DNA from: Neolentinus lepideus HHB14362 ss-1
Lineage: Eukaryota; Basidiomycota; Agaricomycetes; Gloeophyllales; Gloeophyllaceae
DNA length: 64,000 nucleotides
NCBI GenBank assembly: GCA_001632425.1
Contig: KV425556.1
Span: 34,648-98,647, forward strand
Direction: 5' to 3'
Position 1 is the first letter of the stretch, and each line of letters opens with the position of its first letter. Below the pieces are notes generated by a model. That model was not told the origin of the DNA. It did no database searches and worked only from the letters and a program-made list of their open reading frames with translations. Shown here in pieces: positions 11,875-27,495 of this stretch. Made by a program: the position numbers and the translations under genes.

Positions 11875-13586
11875 ATGGCGACTCCACCCTTCCCTCCGTT
11901 CGACCAGTCGCGCTATGCATGGCGTATCTCTTATGACGATCCCGCGAAGCATATCAGAGAGGCTCAAGGCGGTGAAATTCTTGAAGACGTCTGGAATCGC
12001 TTCCTTTATGGGGAACAGAAGCTTTTCCTTGCTGTAGACTTGCAGCTATCGTCCCCCATCTCCACCACCAACTTCCTGAGTCGAGCCAAAGAAGCATGGA
12101 TTGAGATCCGTTTCTATGTCCCTACCGTAGGAGGTTCGACCGAGCAAGCCAAAGACGGTACCAGTCTGGTTACATACCGTGCTATCAAAGATCAAGCCGA
12201 AGCGACAGCATGGGCCAATCACACCGTCAGGTTATTCGAAGGGAGCACCGATATGGATGCTGCCCGTGTGGAAATTGGGAAGCTTACTATCCCGGAGCCC
12301 ACAGGCGAACAGACGTTCATATACATCGTCCCGCGCTCAGAGACGTCGTACGGCGTGATCCTCTTTACCCACCATACCCCGTTCGATGGTGCAGGAACCA
12401 AGATTGTCATGAACAGGTACATCAGGTCCCTTGCGCAGCACATTGACAATCCGTTCCTGGCACAATCACAGCAATTTCATTGGGGCGAGGAAGTGAAGAA
12501 CCTTCTTCCTGCAGTCCCGCAGATTTTGGGACCTGCTGAAGCTACAGAAGGCGACGATTACCAGAAGACATTGGGCGCAGTCATGGGAAGTCTGATTTCT
12601 GGCGCAAGGGTAAGTATGATATGATCGATTCAAGAATGTTTAACCCACAATTTTGCTTTGTTTACAGAGTAGGTACGGTTTCAGAGAGCATATCCCTAAC
12701 TTCGGGCCAGGAGCGACGCGTCGCATCGCTTATAGTTTTCCCATTGAAGACTCGTTGAAGCTTTTCCAAGCTTCCAGGGATCTTGGTTTCACCATTAACC
12801 ACATCGGTATGTATTTCTCATTAATTCGTGATCTATAAACTAACAGTGTACATAGCACATGCCGCCATCTGCCTTGTTTGTTTATATGACAACCCTCCAA
12901 CTGCATCAACTAGCTCGGACGCGGCTTTTACCTTCAATGGTCTTGTAGATGCGCGCGGCCGACTTGCACCTCAATACACGGGGAAGGAAGGGTATCCGGG
13001 ATACTGCCTTGCCATGTCTTCGATTAATATTCCCATCTCCGTTGCCACTGCCATATCTGCTAGCGGAGAAAAGGTGCAGCTTCTTGCAGTTGCTGAATAC
13101 ATCAAAACCGAGTATGCGAAGCAAAGAGGCTTCCCGTGCTTTCTTGCTGTATCCTCACAAGAAATTGACATACTTGTGACCGGGGTTAAGGAGGGTACAG
13201 CAACGTGAGTTTGCCGTGTGCACTACGATCGAAAGTCTCCCTTTAAGTGTTTCTAGGCCGTCTCCTCCTTGGATGGGACCTTCGTATGCTGGCGACGGTA
13301 GGGGTGAGACGTATCTGGATCCGGAGCATGGAGGTGCTACTGGGAAGCCCACCATCAAGGTCTTGGACTACTTTACGTCCCTTAACAAGCACGACCCGGG
13401 ACCGTATGTTTGATATCAAATATATTTGGCTCAAGTAGCTAACTATGGGCCTCTAGATTCTTCCGTAGCTTCTCGTGGAACAACAAGTACACCTTGTCTG
13501 CGGATTATAATGAAGCAGCCATGCCCGCTGAGGCTGTCAAAGGCTTCATGCAGAAATGGCAGGACCTCATAACCCTTATCTCGTGA
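11875..13586 (+). CDS. Condensation-fold acyltransferase (CoA-dependent, BAHD/alcohol-acetyltransferase-like)
   Basis: The model is 11875..12609, 12668..12806, 12847..13204, 13257..13403, 13457..13586 (502 aa), phase-consistent throughout. Residues near 166 read THHTPFDGAG, an HHxxxDG active-site motif of the condensation / chloramphenicol-acetyltransferase-like fold. There is no signal peptide or membrane segment. The second His acts as general base in this superfamily, so the protein is probably an active acyl transferase, but the acyl donor and acceptor cannot be told. Mushrooms carry many such unassigned proteins. A decayed relative lies at about 58.4-59.7 kb. The gene has its own promoter with a 106-bp repeat pair just upstream, and no biosynthetic neighbours suggest a pathway. 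Confidence 0.8.
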
Positions 13587-13944
13587 TTTTGGTCTTGCGT
13601 ATTCTCGTGTATGATAGTTCTTTGCGTAATATTGGAGAATACAGTTTGTATCGTCCGTACACAAACACTATAAGGCCGAGGAACTGTTTCTTCGTTACTG
13701 TCCAACAATCAATTTGCCACGTTGACTACGTAGTTGATTATCATGATAGGGGACGGGGAACGAAGATAGTGCACCTAAATCCTCTACTCGCTTCAGCTAT
13801 CAAATGAGTATTGAAGACATGTATGAAGCAACTGTATCATATAAAAACAAGGAGCAACCATCAAGAATTGAGAGCATGGGATTTGAATTACCCAATTCAC
13901 AAATCACGTACATCACAGCGCAAGCGAAGCAATAATATACAACA
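13587..13944. other. Convergent intergenic spacer
   Basis: About 360 nt between two convergent stops. It should hold both 3' UTRs. Nothing else recognised. Confidence 0.5.
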
Positions 13945-16281
13945 TTAGTGCGGAATGATAGCTCCATCGAACTCGAACTGTGAGAACGTATTTTCAGGAA
14001 AGTACCTCGCCCTAACCTGGCGACCACCGAAGTACCTCCCATCCAGTTCCCGGACAGTTTTCCATGCGCCAACTGGTCCGGCGAACAAAACAAAAATCCT
14101 GACAGAGTCTTCAGGGTCCGGTGGCGGTGGGTTGACAAGGTGCACGATGACTCGCTCGACTGTGCCGTTTTTGCTGCACTCCTCACCTAGAAAGAGAACA
14201 AACATTAAATGTAAGTAATGGCGGCGCAGAGTCCACAGCTGCCAACGCACCAATTTCATCCCGCAACTCTTCGTCCTCCACATCCTCAGGGCCAACCATA
14301 TTCGTCAGAACAATAACCCTGCTAGGCTCTCCAAATCGTTCACGATCTTCTCGAGCCTTGGCATCCTCATTATTGTTGATAATCCTCCCCATCTTCGAAG
14401 TAGTCGCCGCTCCACCCTTGCCCTTACCACCCTTCCCTCCCTTCCCTTGAGACATTTGCTCGACTGTGAGGGCATTGATGATGCCGGAACCGTCGGCACC
14501 AAGTCCCTGTCCCTCTTTGTGACCCCATTTGGCCATGAGACGGGCAGCAAAGCCATGCGGGTCTGGCCTGGTAATGAGCGTGAGTACTATACCCGGAGGG
14601 ATGAAAGTAGACGAAGTAGGTTACCGTTTTGATTGACCTTCCTCCACTGGAGTCGGTGCAGATGACATCGACAAAGGGTCGGAGCTTCCGGCAGGAGGCG
14701 CCAAAGCTTTGAGCCTCGCAGCAATAGCAGCAGCAGCTTCCTTGCCCTTTCTAGCTCTCTCATCCAAGTCAGTAGCGCCAGGTATGCTGCCCGGCGGTGG
14801 CGGCGGTGGCACAGAAGGAGGTGCGAAAGGGTTGTAAGCAAGTGTTGGTAGTTCATAAGGCTGCGATATCGCCATCCGTCTGAGGTATGCGTCTTCGCCT
14901 GTCTCAGCGGGAGGTACAGGAGAAGTGACAGGCGGTGGCAGAGGCCGCAGCCCCGGGATCGTGTCATCATTCTCATCGATATCTTCGAATGGAGTCCTGA
15001 TCGGCGCGGGCACTATTGCAGTAGGTGGAGGCGACGGTGTAGGCAGTCGTGGCGGAGCGACGAGCACTGGAGGAGGTGCTGGCACAGAAGATGATCCCTG
15101 AGATAATGCCAGACGACGTTGATAAGCATCGTCGCCAGACATGGCCGACATAGCCAGACGACGCTGGTACGCCTCGTCGCCAGTCAAGTCCTTCTCCACA
15201 CGAACAGGTTCGGGCGAAGGTGCACTACCCAAGCCTCGACGTGGCTCGTCGTCTTCAGGCCTCCAGTGATCAACGTCTTCATCATACCGACCTATGCACA
15301 CATTCAGAGATCCCACGGGTGCTGAAAATGAATATGCCCACCTGTCTTGCGAGGTCTCTCATCGTCTGACGCACTGCGTTCCGAATCAGTGTAGCTGCTA
15401 CTGCGTCGGTAACGTTTCCTATCCTCCATACGGTGTCGCTCGAGCATGCGTTCGCGTCTTTCTTCGCGCTCCCTCTGCTTGAACATCTTGTATTCGTGGT
15501 AGTCATTAGGTCGCGACGGATCGTATTGCTCTTCCGGATCCCAAACAACCACGGGGGCAACATTTTTGTTCTATCGGAGCTTCAAAATGAGTTATCCAAT
15601 ATCTGGAGCCATAACGAATTTACCTTTTTACCCTTGCGCTTCCCTCCACCACCTCCACCTTTACCCCGATGAGCGGCTTTAAAACCGTTGATATCTTCAT
15701 CCAAAATCATAGAAGGTGGCTTGATCTTCTTCCCCCATCCTTGTGTTTGCTTCGTATGCTCACCCTCAGGGGCTGGCGACACGTCCATGAGTTGCGGTGG
15801 CGCAGATACAATAGCCGTGACCGATAGTGACGAAGTCGTCGCAGCAGACGTGGGAGTTGGTGTAGAATTCGGCGCATCCATCGCAAACGCTCCGAGGGAC
15901 ACGGGAACAACAGGCTTGGGCTTCTGTGCAGGTTTCCTGCGGATTGGGGCAAACGCGAGCGCCGCGGACCATCCTTTGGGTTGCGATGCGAATATCCGTT
16001 TCAATAAACGAGCTCTAACACTGCAACGACGCAGGAGAATGAAAAAAGGGAATACCGGCTGTAGCTTTGCCTCCTACGGCTGCTGATGTTCCTGCTTCAG
16101 CAGCGGCTTGAGCAGTAGGTGTGGCTTGTTCGGTCTGATCATTGGGCGTGAGCGCAGCAGACGCTGCCTGGGGTGGAAGCTGTTCCGAAGTGTTTGTAGA
16201 AGCAGTAATTTTCTGAGAGACGAACGAAGAAGAGGACGAGAATTGGATACCGCCATAGAGTCCACCTGCCTTGCTAGACAT
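13945..16281 (-). CDS. Splicing factor SPF45/RBM17-like, G-patch plus UHM
   Basis: A U2-type spliceosome-associated factor acting in 3' splice-site choice. It starts [12 protein letters not shown] disordered N-terminus is followed by WSAALAFAP, then an Arg/Glu-rich stretch [17 protein letters not shown]. Next comes a Pro-rich linker with three copies of an AYQRRLA/AYLRRMA motif. The G-patch ([16 protein letters not shown], about 14530) and a C-terminal U2AF-homology RRM ending EFDGAIIPH follow. In the UHM the RYF-type motif reads [14 protein letters not shown], fitting ULM binding. Exon 1 ends near 16055. The join to exon 2 at about 16012 needs a weak GAG acceptor to stay in frame, so that junction is uncertain. 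The other junctions look normal. Confidence 0.85.
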
Positions 16282-16553
16282 GGTGGTAGAGTGCAAAGTC
16301 CTGTTTACTCAATGCTGTGAGACAAATGTGCAAACACCGGCAGTACACCGGCAGTTTCCGATTATCTGACGATGCCATGTTTTAAAGCGTGATTTTATTC
16401 TGTACAACTGAAGACATAATCGCCTAGTACCACTAAGACCTATACGCCTACAACAGCCTGTCTTCGACACGGAGGGCCAAGTATGTCGAGATCTTTATCC
16501 GCCCAATGGGCTCAGAGAGTACGAGTAGAATATGAAGGAGCGAAACCATTCCT

Positions 16554-18962
<2,409 letters not shown>

Positions 18963-19239
18963 AGCGGACAGTGACGACAACGACGACGACCAGCGCGGGC
19001 AATGGCGTCGAGAGAGAAGGGTGCTTTAAAGAGCTGAACAGTGGGAATGCTTGCAGAGGCCGGCAGGTGGGATCGCGACTTCTCGGGACGGCGTTCAGCG
19101 CGGCCCAATCACATGCGTCCCATTTTCCGGCGCCTTGTCCGGCTTAAAGTTACGCTACGGCTCTAAATTGTTTCTAAGTGTAAAGCGGCAGACTCTGTAA
19201 TACAAGTGATAGCTGGATAGTCTACAGAATAGAAGAACA
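18963..19239. other. Intergenic spacer between SDH1 start and TBC gene stop
   Basis: About 280 nt upstream of SDH1, presumably its promoter. Nothing else seen. Confidence 0.4.
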
Positions 19240-21907
19240 CTACGAAAGAGCACCCAGAGGGTCTTGCTGCACTTCCCTACGCTCGCCATGCGTCGGCGAC
19301 GTCGGGTGCTCTGGTCGATCAGGTAGAGAGAAATTATTCGGAGACACCCTAGACACTGGAGGGGGAGGTCGTGGAAGCGTTGCGATGTGTGCAGCTGGCT
19401 CTGAGAAACTAGACTTCGTGTAGTTCCAGGGCGCCATGGGCGTTGCGTTCGCATTCGGTGTCAATACCATAGGTGTTGAAGTCGACGAAAGGGGACGCAA
19501 GACAGGTGGAGAAGGAGACCTCGCAAGGCGAGCAGTGGGTGGCGATCGCGATGCCGGCGAACCGTTGGAGCTGCTCGTAGGCTGCGGTCGCTGTCGAGGT
19601 TCGCTAGCAGCAGCGAGGAGCGCTGGCCGAGATATCGTGACCGCAGGCAAAGGCTCCTGCATTCTCCTGCCTGACGATTCCATCTCCTTAGCAACCTCCC
19701 CCTCGTTGATTGCCTTTCGCCTCTGGAACTCCTCTTCGCCTATAAGCCGTTCGTCTTCCACGGGCAATGAACCATTCGTGAGAACGTCCCGGACGTAGGC
19801 TAAGCATTCCAACGCCTCTCGTTTCCGTGCTTTGACACTCTTCACACTATCCTCGTCTTTACCGTCTTCGTCCTGCAACAAGGTATCAACGATCCAGGAT
19901 ACGGAGTCACCCAGCTTCCTCTGAGTCGTCCGGAATTGTGTTAACTCTCGTTCCATCTCAAACCTGGTGCGAGGCTCCCAAGGAGGCCGTTCCTCAGGCG
20001 GTCTTTCATTCACCATAGGAAAGTCGGTATATGGCGCAGATGTGGTAGAAGGTGTTCGCACTAGCGAAGCAGCAAGTTCCGGGAGATTGCGCTGCGAACC
20101 CAATCAGGTGCGAACAATTATGACTCCTCTTTCAGACTCCTTACCTTGATCTCAGTCACAGCATTCATGAAAGTCTTGTTAAGGCCCAGCGCCTCTCCAC
20201 GATCCAACAACCCCTTCGCAAGCATATCCAGTCCAAGCTGCTGCGACGATAGATTCCTTGAATGGCCCGCTCTCGGTGCACTCGTCTCAGCACCGAGGCC
20301 CATCATGTCTGACGCAGATCTCCCCCTCTCACTACGATGTCTTGAGCGTCGCGATGACGGAAGCGCAGGCTCTGGCACCTCAGCAGGTATGTGAAGGAAG
20401 TTCCGATTCTCTTGGATTATGGCGGCGCCAGTGGCTGGTGTCGGGCACATCTGCAGTGCTAAGGCTTGCTGGAGAAGAATAGTGGTGTGGTGTCGCGTGG
20501 ATGTGGGCTCGGTCTCGGATTGTGAAGGTAGAGGTGGATAGCGTAGGAGGTACATCAGTTGCTCGTTGTCACTCGCAGGAATCACTGCATGGCATATTAG
20601 TTGAGAAAGGTAGGAATGGAAGGGGACCTACGTTTGTTGCGTATTCGGATAAGCATAGCCACGCAGATCCACTGTGCGAGGTCTAGCGTGCGATCGACGG
20701 CAAACAGTCCATCCCACAGAATCATAGCATCCTGGAGAATGAACTCCCTTGTGAACAAGAGGCGGAGCATTCGCCTATGATGAGTTAGCTGTGCGAAAAC
20801 AACACAATATCTATGTGAAGACATACATGCCGTATATTGTCGGCTCAATACCAGTCGAATGAAGCGCCTTCCAGAGCTCCGGATCCACGCTCTTCAGCAA
20901 ATTGAACTGGATATTGTGGCATGACTGCACGATAGGCGTGACATACGGTTGGACTGGCTGGATTTCTTTCGCGTTCAAGTTGACATGGGTTGGCATAGCA
21001 GATGAAGAAACCGCAGTAGGACTCTCCCGCCACTCATACCACTGCCCCGCCCCATCCATGACCGAAGCGAAAAGCCTCCACGCATCTGCAGCCAACCACG
21101 TTCTATCGCACACCTCCGCCAGCGCGTCTTGCGCACCCTCCGCCGCATCATACTCCAGCGCATGATACAGTGGTGCGAGCAGCTCGTGCATTCCCTGACG
21201 ATATCCCACATCTTGGTGCGTCACAGAATATACAAAGAGGATGTTTGTCAGCTGGTACTGCACCTCCGAGTCGCGGAAGTATTCAACGTCAGGGAAGCTG
21301 GAAGGCTTGTCGGAATGCAGTACGCGGGAGAGGGAAGAGACCTCACGTGCGCTCGACGTCCTGCTGGATTGTCTTTCGCAGCTCCATGGATGCGAACCAT
21401 TCCTTCCAGGGGTTCTGGGAGGGCGATGATGTGAAAGCATAAAGGGCGAGGGCAGAGATACGTACCTCCTGATCTAAACTGAGAGGATTGTTCTTATCCA
21501 GATCGCCGTTGACTCGGGATCGTTTAGGAGTGCCACTGGTACCTGGAATCACGAGGCGTTCTTCGTAGCTTCCATCCGGCGCTCGTAAGTGTTGTAGTAA
21601 TAGATCAGCATAGTGCTTGCGGTATCCTCTCCAGCTCTCAAGAAAGGAGTTAAGTGACAAGTCTACTCGTGGATTGAGTGGATCCTCAGGAGTAAGAAAG
21701 ACCTATAACCCCCATAAATCTCTTCACAGGATACAACTTGTTTGATCAGCGTACCTTCCACGCGATACTCCTTCCACAGACTCTCGCTCCATCATCTGTG
21801 AGCTGTCGCAGCAATCGACCACCTAGCGCAGCATCCTTGATCTTCGCGAGGCTCAGAGAGGAGTTGAATACACGGTCAAAGACATCTCTGATATCCTCGG
21901 GCCCCAT
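19240..21907 (-). CDS. TBC-domain Rab GTPase-activating protein, TBC1D5-like
   Basis: It accelerates GTP hydrolysis on Rab GTPases in endosome/autophagy traffic (role by family). The TBC domain runs from about 21900 to 20700. The arginine-finger motif IxxDxxR is present as IQQDVERTFPD, split by an intron near 21340. The glutamine-finger YxQ appears as VGYRQGMHELLAP (near 21200), so the domain should be catalytic. A long disordered Ser/Pro-rich C-terminus with SPTARLARSPSPP-type stretches ends with its stop at 19240. The N-terminus is uncertain. The coding frame reads back through GPEDIRDVFDRVF, and the ATG at 21907 is the first good in-frame start. Codons upstream to about 21995 are also open and acceptor-flanked, so a further 5' exon may exist. 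Confidence 0.82.
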
Positions 21908-22904
21908 TAGCTTGGCAGCGAATTCGAGAAAGATCGCCACACGAACTGCGTCTCCTTCAAACGCGTTGCCATCAGATTCCAGTTTCAGTTCCTGTAAGGG
22001 CTGATTGTAGTAGCGTCAATACAGAGACGTATCGAATCGTTTCTATTCGATTCTTAGTATAAGTATAGAATAGTCGATAGCATAACAAATCATGGGAGTC
22101 GAAGGATGCACTTGTACAGCTGTGCTTCGACGACATCTCCGGCCTGTGACTGGTCTTATCAGCGTAGGTTTCATATGGTTCCCACGCTCAGTACGTACTG
22201 GACAAAACGACTCCCTAATGCTCGGATGTTGCTCGTGCCAGCCTGAAATTTGGTCGAAAACACTGTTTATACATTTATCTGCTCAGTAAAAATATAAAAC
22301 AGTGGATTTGTTGAAGAAATCATCCAAAGTTCGATACGACGCGGGCGCACTTGCCCCGAGCAGCCGGTTGCCCGAAGGGCAATCGCGTACTGTACAATGA
22401 GTAAATACAAGTTTTATATATGATTTTCCTATCATTCCGAATATGGGCGCCTCCGGCGGTCCCCCCCTCGACCACATGCTCGCTCGCGAGCTCGACCCGA
22501 AACCCGAATTCCAACATTTGTGAGGTAGAATTCCCTGTGAACCCCGTTGCTCGCCTACTCGGGTTCACTGAGGAGACGTCGCTAGCAAGTCTAAGGTAGA
22601 ATCACGATACAGTAAGAGGGGGGCTTAGTTGCAGGCCGTGAGATACTCGGGCATCTCCGAATTGGGCAGTGCCTTCGAGTGAAGCCAAAACAAAACAGAC
22701 ACCGGTATATTTATGCATTTTTATATGTTACATAGTATGGAATGTTTTTGAATATTTCAAAGTGAAATCTCAGCCAACCAGCCAGCGTGACACGTATTGT
22801 GGTGGCGCAATGCGGCAGGCATAATAATCTGATTATTCCCGGGTATTCATCGATGTATCATCTCGCACAACGAAAATATCCAATAGTCATCATACGGTGG
22901 TATC
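21908..22904. other. AT-rich intergenic region
   Basis: About 1 kb of non-coding-looking DNA upstream of the TBC gene. It holds a perfect 8-bp hairpin stem (gtgaaccc / gggttcac, about 22537-22568) and AT-rich tracts. No convincing ORF or RNA gene. Confidence 0.45.
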
Positions 22905-23124
22905 CAGTAGCGTAGGCCATCAGGAAAACGGCCGATCGTCTTAGGCGGTCTTACGGCGATTTTAAGAGCTTTAAGAGCCGGACTTGGCTTAACAGGTCTT
23001 ATTCTCGTCTTAAAGTGGGCGCTAAGTGCCTAAAAGACACGTAAAAGATGACACTAAGAACCATTAAGACCGGTTAAGCCAAGTCCCAGCCGTAAGACTG
23101 ATTGCCGTTTTCCTGATGCTACTA
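22905..23124. mobile_element. Short palindromic MITE-like element
   Basis: About 220 bp. A perfect 15-bp inverted repeat catcaggaaaacggc (22918..22932) pairs with gccgttttcctgatg (23104..23118). The similarity continues outward to agtagc / gctact, with a 7-nt indel on the left. A second inner inverted repeat, ggacttggcttaac (22980..22993) with gttaagccaagtcc (23073..23086), makes most of the element self-complementary. There is no ORF. No clear target-site duplication was found, so assignment to a transposon superfamily is open. It lies between the TBC gene and the small gene at 23.2 kb. Confidence 0.6.
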
Positions 23125-23187
23125 GACTGTGGGTAATTCGAACATCTAGTCATACATTCCATTTATTTCCTTTGGAAAAGTAAAGAT

Positions 23188-23773
23188 TTATTGCTTGCCC
23201 CAAACAGCCTCCTTTCCTGCTTGTTTTGCGGCCTCATCACCAGCTACGGTACCGTAGGCCATCTTGGCTGTACCACTGGTTACAGAGGCAGCGCCCGAGA
23301 GCATGCTGGTCGCCGTGGAACCAACCCCAGAAGTCGTTGACTTTGCGGTAGTGGCGTTCGCCCAACCATCGTCTGAGAAACATGGCAGTGTCAGCCATTG
23401 TGTTCGAAATGACGAAGCTTGCACTGACCATCATTTGAGTGCTCGCTCAAAGGGTCGATATTCGTCGTCTCGATGATACCTGGCCGGGACTCGATGACCC
23501 CAGCGGTCGAGGAAAAATTACGTTTAGCCTGACGATGACCATCGAAGTTTGACGGTGCACCTGCACCAGTCTCCTCGGTAGTTGGGTCAGTGACCTAGAA
23601 TTTGGTAATTAGGATTTCTGGGCCTCGTCAAATATTAATGGCTCTGGACGACTTACGAAGTTGGCCGCAAGGGGGTCGGCATGGGTGCTGGAGGTGGTAG
23701 GGTTGGCGACACCAGGGTGAATATCCACACCCCTGCTACCGCCGATAGTGATATCCTTGTCGTTCAAAGACAT
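23188..23773 (-). CDS. Small hydrophilic protein of unknown function
   Basis: The three-exon model 23773..23657, 23594..23429, 23372..23188 gives 155 aa with consistent phases. It is rich in Thr, Ser, Ala, Gly and Asp. Notable segments are TTEETGAGAPSNFDGHRQAK and a C-terminal Ala/Gly/Thr-rich half, MLSGAASVTSGTAKMAYGT, ending DEAAKQAGKEAVWGKQ. That half could form an amphipathic helix, as in stress-related or CsbD-like small proteins. No domain is recognised with confidence. The length and clean splicing support a real gene. Confidence 0.7.
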
Positions 23774-24120
23774 GAGTGTGGGTTGAGGATAAGAGTTATA
23801 CTAAGGTCGAGTTTGAGAGGGTGATAATTCGATAATAGAGGACATGGTCCAGCAGGGATCCATTATATACGAAAACATCAGAAATGACGTTGCAAGACGT
23901 CAAGAGGATATACCATGGAGCGCTGTGGGGAGAGAAAACTTGAAAATGTAAGTGGATAACCGTGGGATCGTGGCGGTGCACTCTGGCATATTGAGAATAG
24001 ACTTCCTCAAGTAAGGTCAATATTCAGATGCAATAAACGAGTGAAAACAAATAGGGAACATAAGGAACTTGGAAAATGAGGGACGGATGCAACTAAGAAC
24101 CACGGTCAAACGAGACAATC

Positions 24121-26347
24121 TCAAGCAAACGACTCGATAGCTTCTATCATCAAGTCCAACACTCGCTCATGCCGAGGTCTAACGTTGCACTTGAAAGGTA
24201 GAGGGCGACTAGAAGGATACAATGCTTTAGCACTCAGCCACTCAGCAACGATGTGTCGCTTACACTATAACACCGTCCGTCGTGTCTGGTACCGGATTAA
24301 TGGGCTTGCCAGTCTCATCCAAAGCTTTGGTGACATCCAGACCAGCAACCGTCTTCACGATATTGATCCAGACAGAAGCATCCGCAAGGTGTGTGCCGGG
24401 ACACACTCGCCTGCCAAACCCGAAGACAAAATCCTGCATATGCCGCGAGTCCATAAGCAGTAGAAATCGACAATTTAGACGATAGACTCACCGTTGGATC
24501 ACGTTCCGGACTAGCTCCCACAAACCTATCAGGATTGAAAACGAATGGATCCTGATAAACATCAGGATCATGGAGGAATTTCCTGAAGAGCGTGGGTCAA
24601 GCATCCATCCTCGGAACAATAGACATACAACTTACCATACGTTGGCAAATATCAATGTTCCTTCGGGTATGCAGTAGCCCTTGTAAACCTCATCGGACAT
24701 AGCACGATGGGGAACAGCTACATATAACTGAGCAGAGCATGGAAGAATTGAGACTGACGCTCACCCAAAGGCACGATAGGTAACCAGCGATAGAGCTCTT
24801 TGCAAACAGCTTCGATGTATGGCAGCGATTCCCGATCGTCGTAGCTCGGCAGTCGCCCGCGACCCACCACGGAGTCGATTTCTGCATGAGCCTTCTTCTG
24901 AACTTCCGGATACAGGCACACCGCAAGGAAATAACTTTGCACGACGGATACAGTCTATCCGATAGATTTGAGATAAGACAATGTTGATCTCGTCAGTTCA
25001 CGCCACTTACAGTATCAGCTCCAGCTGAAACAAGGAGGGTGAGTGACGGGATAGACCAAAATTAGGAGCGACGTACCTCCATAGAACGAGAGAGCAGACC
25101 ACTTGATATCCTGCATTCGTTCCTCTGAGATGTTCACTTCCTTAAGTAGGTCAGCGGCGTAAGACGGGGCAGCCGTTCCTTTAGCCTAGGGAGCGCTCAG
25201 TGATCAATGCAGCCGGACAGTACAGCACTATTTACCATCTGTTCCTTCACATAGTTCAAAGGTACCGTGGCCATGTTATCAGACGACTTCTGATATTTAG
25301 CGGCAAGTCGTTTGAAGTTGGCGCCCGGCATCCACGCAGGGATATGCTTGATGAATGGGAGGAGGTCAACAAGGTACTTCCCTGTTGTTGTGCAGTCGCT
25401 AAATTCTTCCATGGTCTGTGTCCGCCTAGCGTGAGCATGACTTGCACTGAAGATGTAACAGACGGAACAAACCTTGTCGGCGATGTGCACAAGAGGATCC
25501 TCGCCCTCTTCTTGGATCTTATAACCGTAGGTAATATGAAGAATCATGGCACCGGCGGTTCTACGATCATCTTCAGTGAGCAACCGAACTATTTAAAGGC
25601 TCTGTCGCACTTACTTCCTAGTAGCCTGATCGTTCCATGAATACGTCGGTAGCAGACATTACAACACAATTAGACTCACATCGTCCACCCGATCGGGATT
25701 GGCCAGTACCCGCTTTAAAAACATCGTAGCCTGGTATTCCTCAGCAGGGTGAAATTTCTTCATACTGCCACGAGTTCCAATAACACGACCTATCAACTAT
25801 ATGCATTGCGTTGGGTGACATGGCTGATCTCTCAAGAAGGCCAACCGACCTTGCGATATTCTCTAAATCTGGGACCGTAACGAGAAGAACTGAGTGCTCG
25901 ATCCCATCCACAGAGCGTCGCCATGGGCAGTTCAGGCCGGTCGGCCAGTGTTGAACCGTTCTTGTCCAAAAGTTCAACAGCCACGGCGAGATCATTGATA
26001 ATGACCCATGTCTGACCGAGCACATTGACGCTCATTATACCGCCTGGAGAATCGCTCAGCAGATTGATATTCTTTCAAAATTTATGAGACATACCCCATT
26101 GCTCGCCCCATTGCGCAAAAGTCACCCAAGCACGGCTCTTGGGGATATCAAAGGTGTTTCCTAGGGCGTTTCAGGGAGAAAAGCAACAAGGACTTAGGCG
26201 AATGAACGGACCTATCAGAGGGTAACCTTTCGGCCCCGGAGGAAGGGGAAGTCGGCTACGACTTCCATCTTGCAAGATCTGCCTAAGACAAAATAAACCG
26301 AGGAGAAGGAGGACTACGTCTAGAGGCGAGAGGCTGTACTGCAACAT
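24121..26347 (-). CDS. Cytochrome P450 monooxygenase
   Basis: A heme-thiolate monooxygenase, microsomal by its anchor. It starts MLQYSLSPLDVVLLLLGLF, an N-terminal membrane anchor. The Pro-rich hinge LPLPPGPKGYPLIG follows. The I-helix region reads AGADT (near 25015), the K-helix ExxR is ELYR (near 24800), the PERF-like motif is FNPDRF (near 24530), and the heme-Cys motif is FGFGRRVCPGTHLA (near 24410). The last exon ends with PLPFKCNVRPR and stop at 24121. All hallmarks are intact, so it should be functional. It resembles the large basidiomycete clade annotated as O-methylsterigmatocystin oxidoreductase-like (CYP620/CYP5144-type), but subfamily and substrate are unknown. It has about eight or more short introns. 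Confidence 0.92.
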
Positions 26348-27495
26348 GGTGGTGTCGATGTAAGAGGAGACACGTCGATGTCAGTGACCCCCGTTTCCAC
26401 TGATATGTAACTGGGCTTATCGCACTCTTTAACCAATGGGTATCATTTCGAGCGGTCCAGTACACGGAGGGCAATTTTATGGACCTACGGCACGTCATTG
26501 CAGGCCATTAGATCAGGGTCATGGAATGCATCAGAATCAACTTGGTCAGTTGAGCGATGGTCGCCGGACGACCTGACGAATCGAATTAATCGCCAATCAG
26601 TGCACACTTCTTTTCCAGTGAAGAACAGGTAACGTACATTATTTCTTCTATCCCAGATTCGCTGCTAGCCGAGGTACGAGTGGGTCGAATTCTAAGCCAA
26701 TGGAAACCTGACTTGAGCATTATTTTCAAACTTCCCTCCCGAGGTGTGCCTGTCCTCCCTTGATTCCGCCGTATGTCTATGTATCATGAGGCTCATCCAT
26801 TCAGTAAATTCATAGGTTTTAGTCTACATCAGACATGGAATCGAGTTACTTCCGACCTAGTAGTCATCCTCGTTCCAGCCTCGAAGTAAGAATTCCGCGG
26901 AGATTCAGATTCGAACCAGCAGGAGATATATCCCGGCCGATTCTCACGGTGCTTTCGCCGAGCCATCCGTCCACCTGTGTGGACGGGGATCAAGAAAATA
27001 TGTCGACCGTTATTTGCGCTGAGAACGGGTCCTCAAAACCAGGTAGAATATCTTCCAAGGCCATCGTCATCAGGGCCAGAATTCAACTTCAACTCTCGAG
27101 CGTGTAACAGGTTCGTAGGTTCGCTGCTTTCATTTGAATGGTGAATTCGTCTCAACATTTTTGGGAAACATGAGAGCGCTCATTCCCCATTCATAATATA
27201 TTCTAGATGTTCCCCGAGTGCGCAGTTCGAAACTAGGGCGGTCATTTCGGACCGTTGCAATTTTCTCCACCGCACGTATGCGCGTACTACAAGCATCGGT
27301 TACGCGATGAACTCCCATACATTTCTTGTCACCCGACCTGCAAGATCCACTCGGGAACGCATCACGATTCCATGGTAATACTGTATTGGTTACATAGAGG
27401 GTTGTCGTAAACGTCGAGTACATATATCCGTGACATCTGCCTGCCTTGGTGTTGCATCCTGGGTCGTCGACTGCAGTTGGTCAACCTCGTCGGAG
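26348..27495. other. Intergenic region, divergent promoters
   Basis: About 1.15 kb between the P450 and the DUF6534-type gene, which are transcribed divergently. Short ORFs (for example 26835..27107) show no recognisable similarity. No repeat or RNA gene was seen. Confidence 0.45.
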
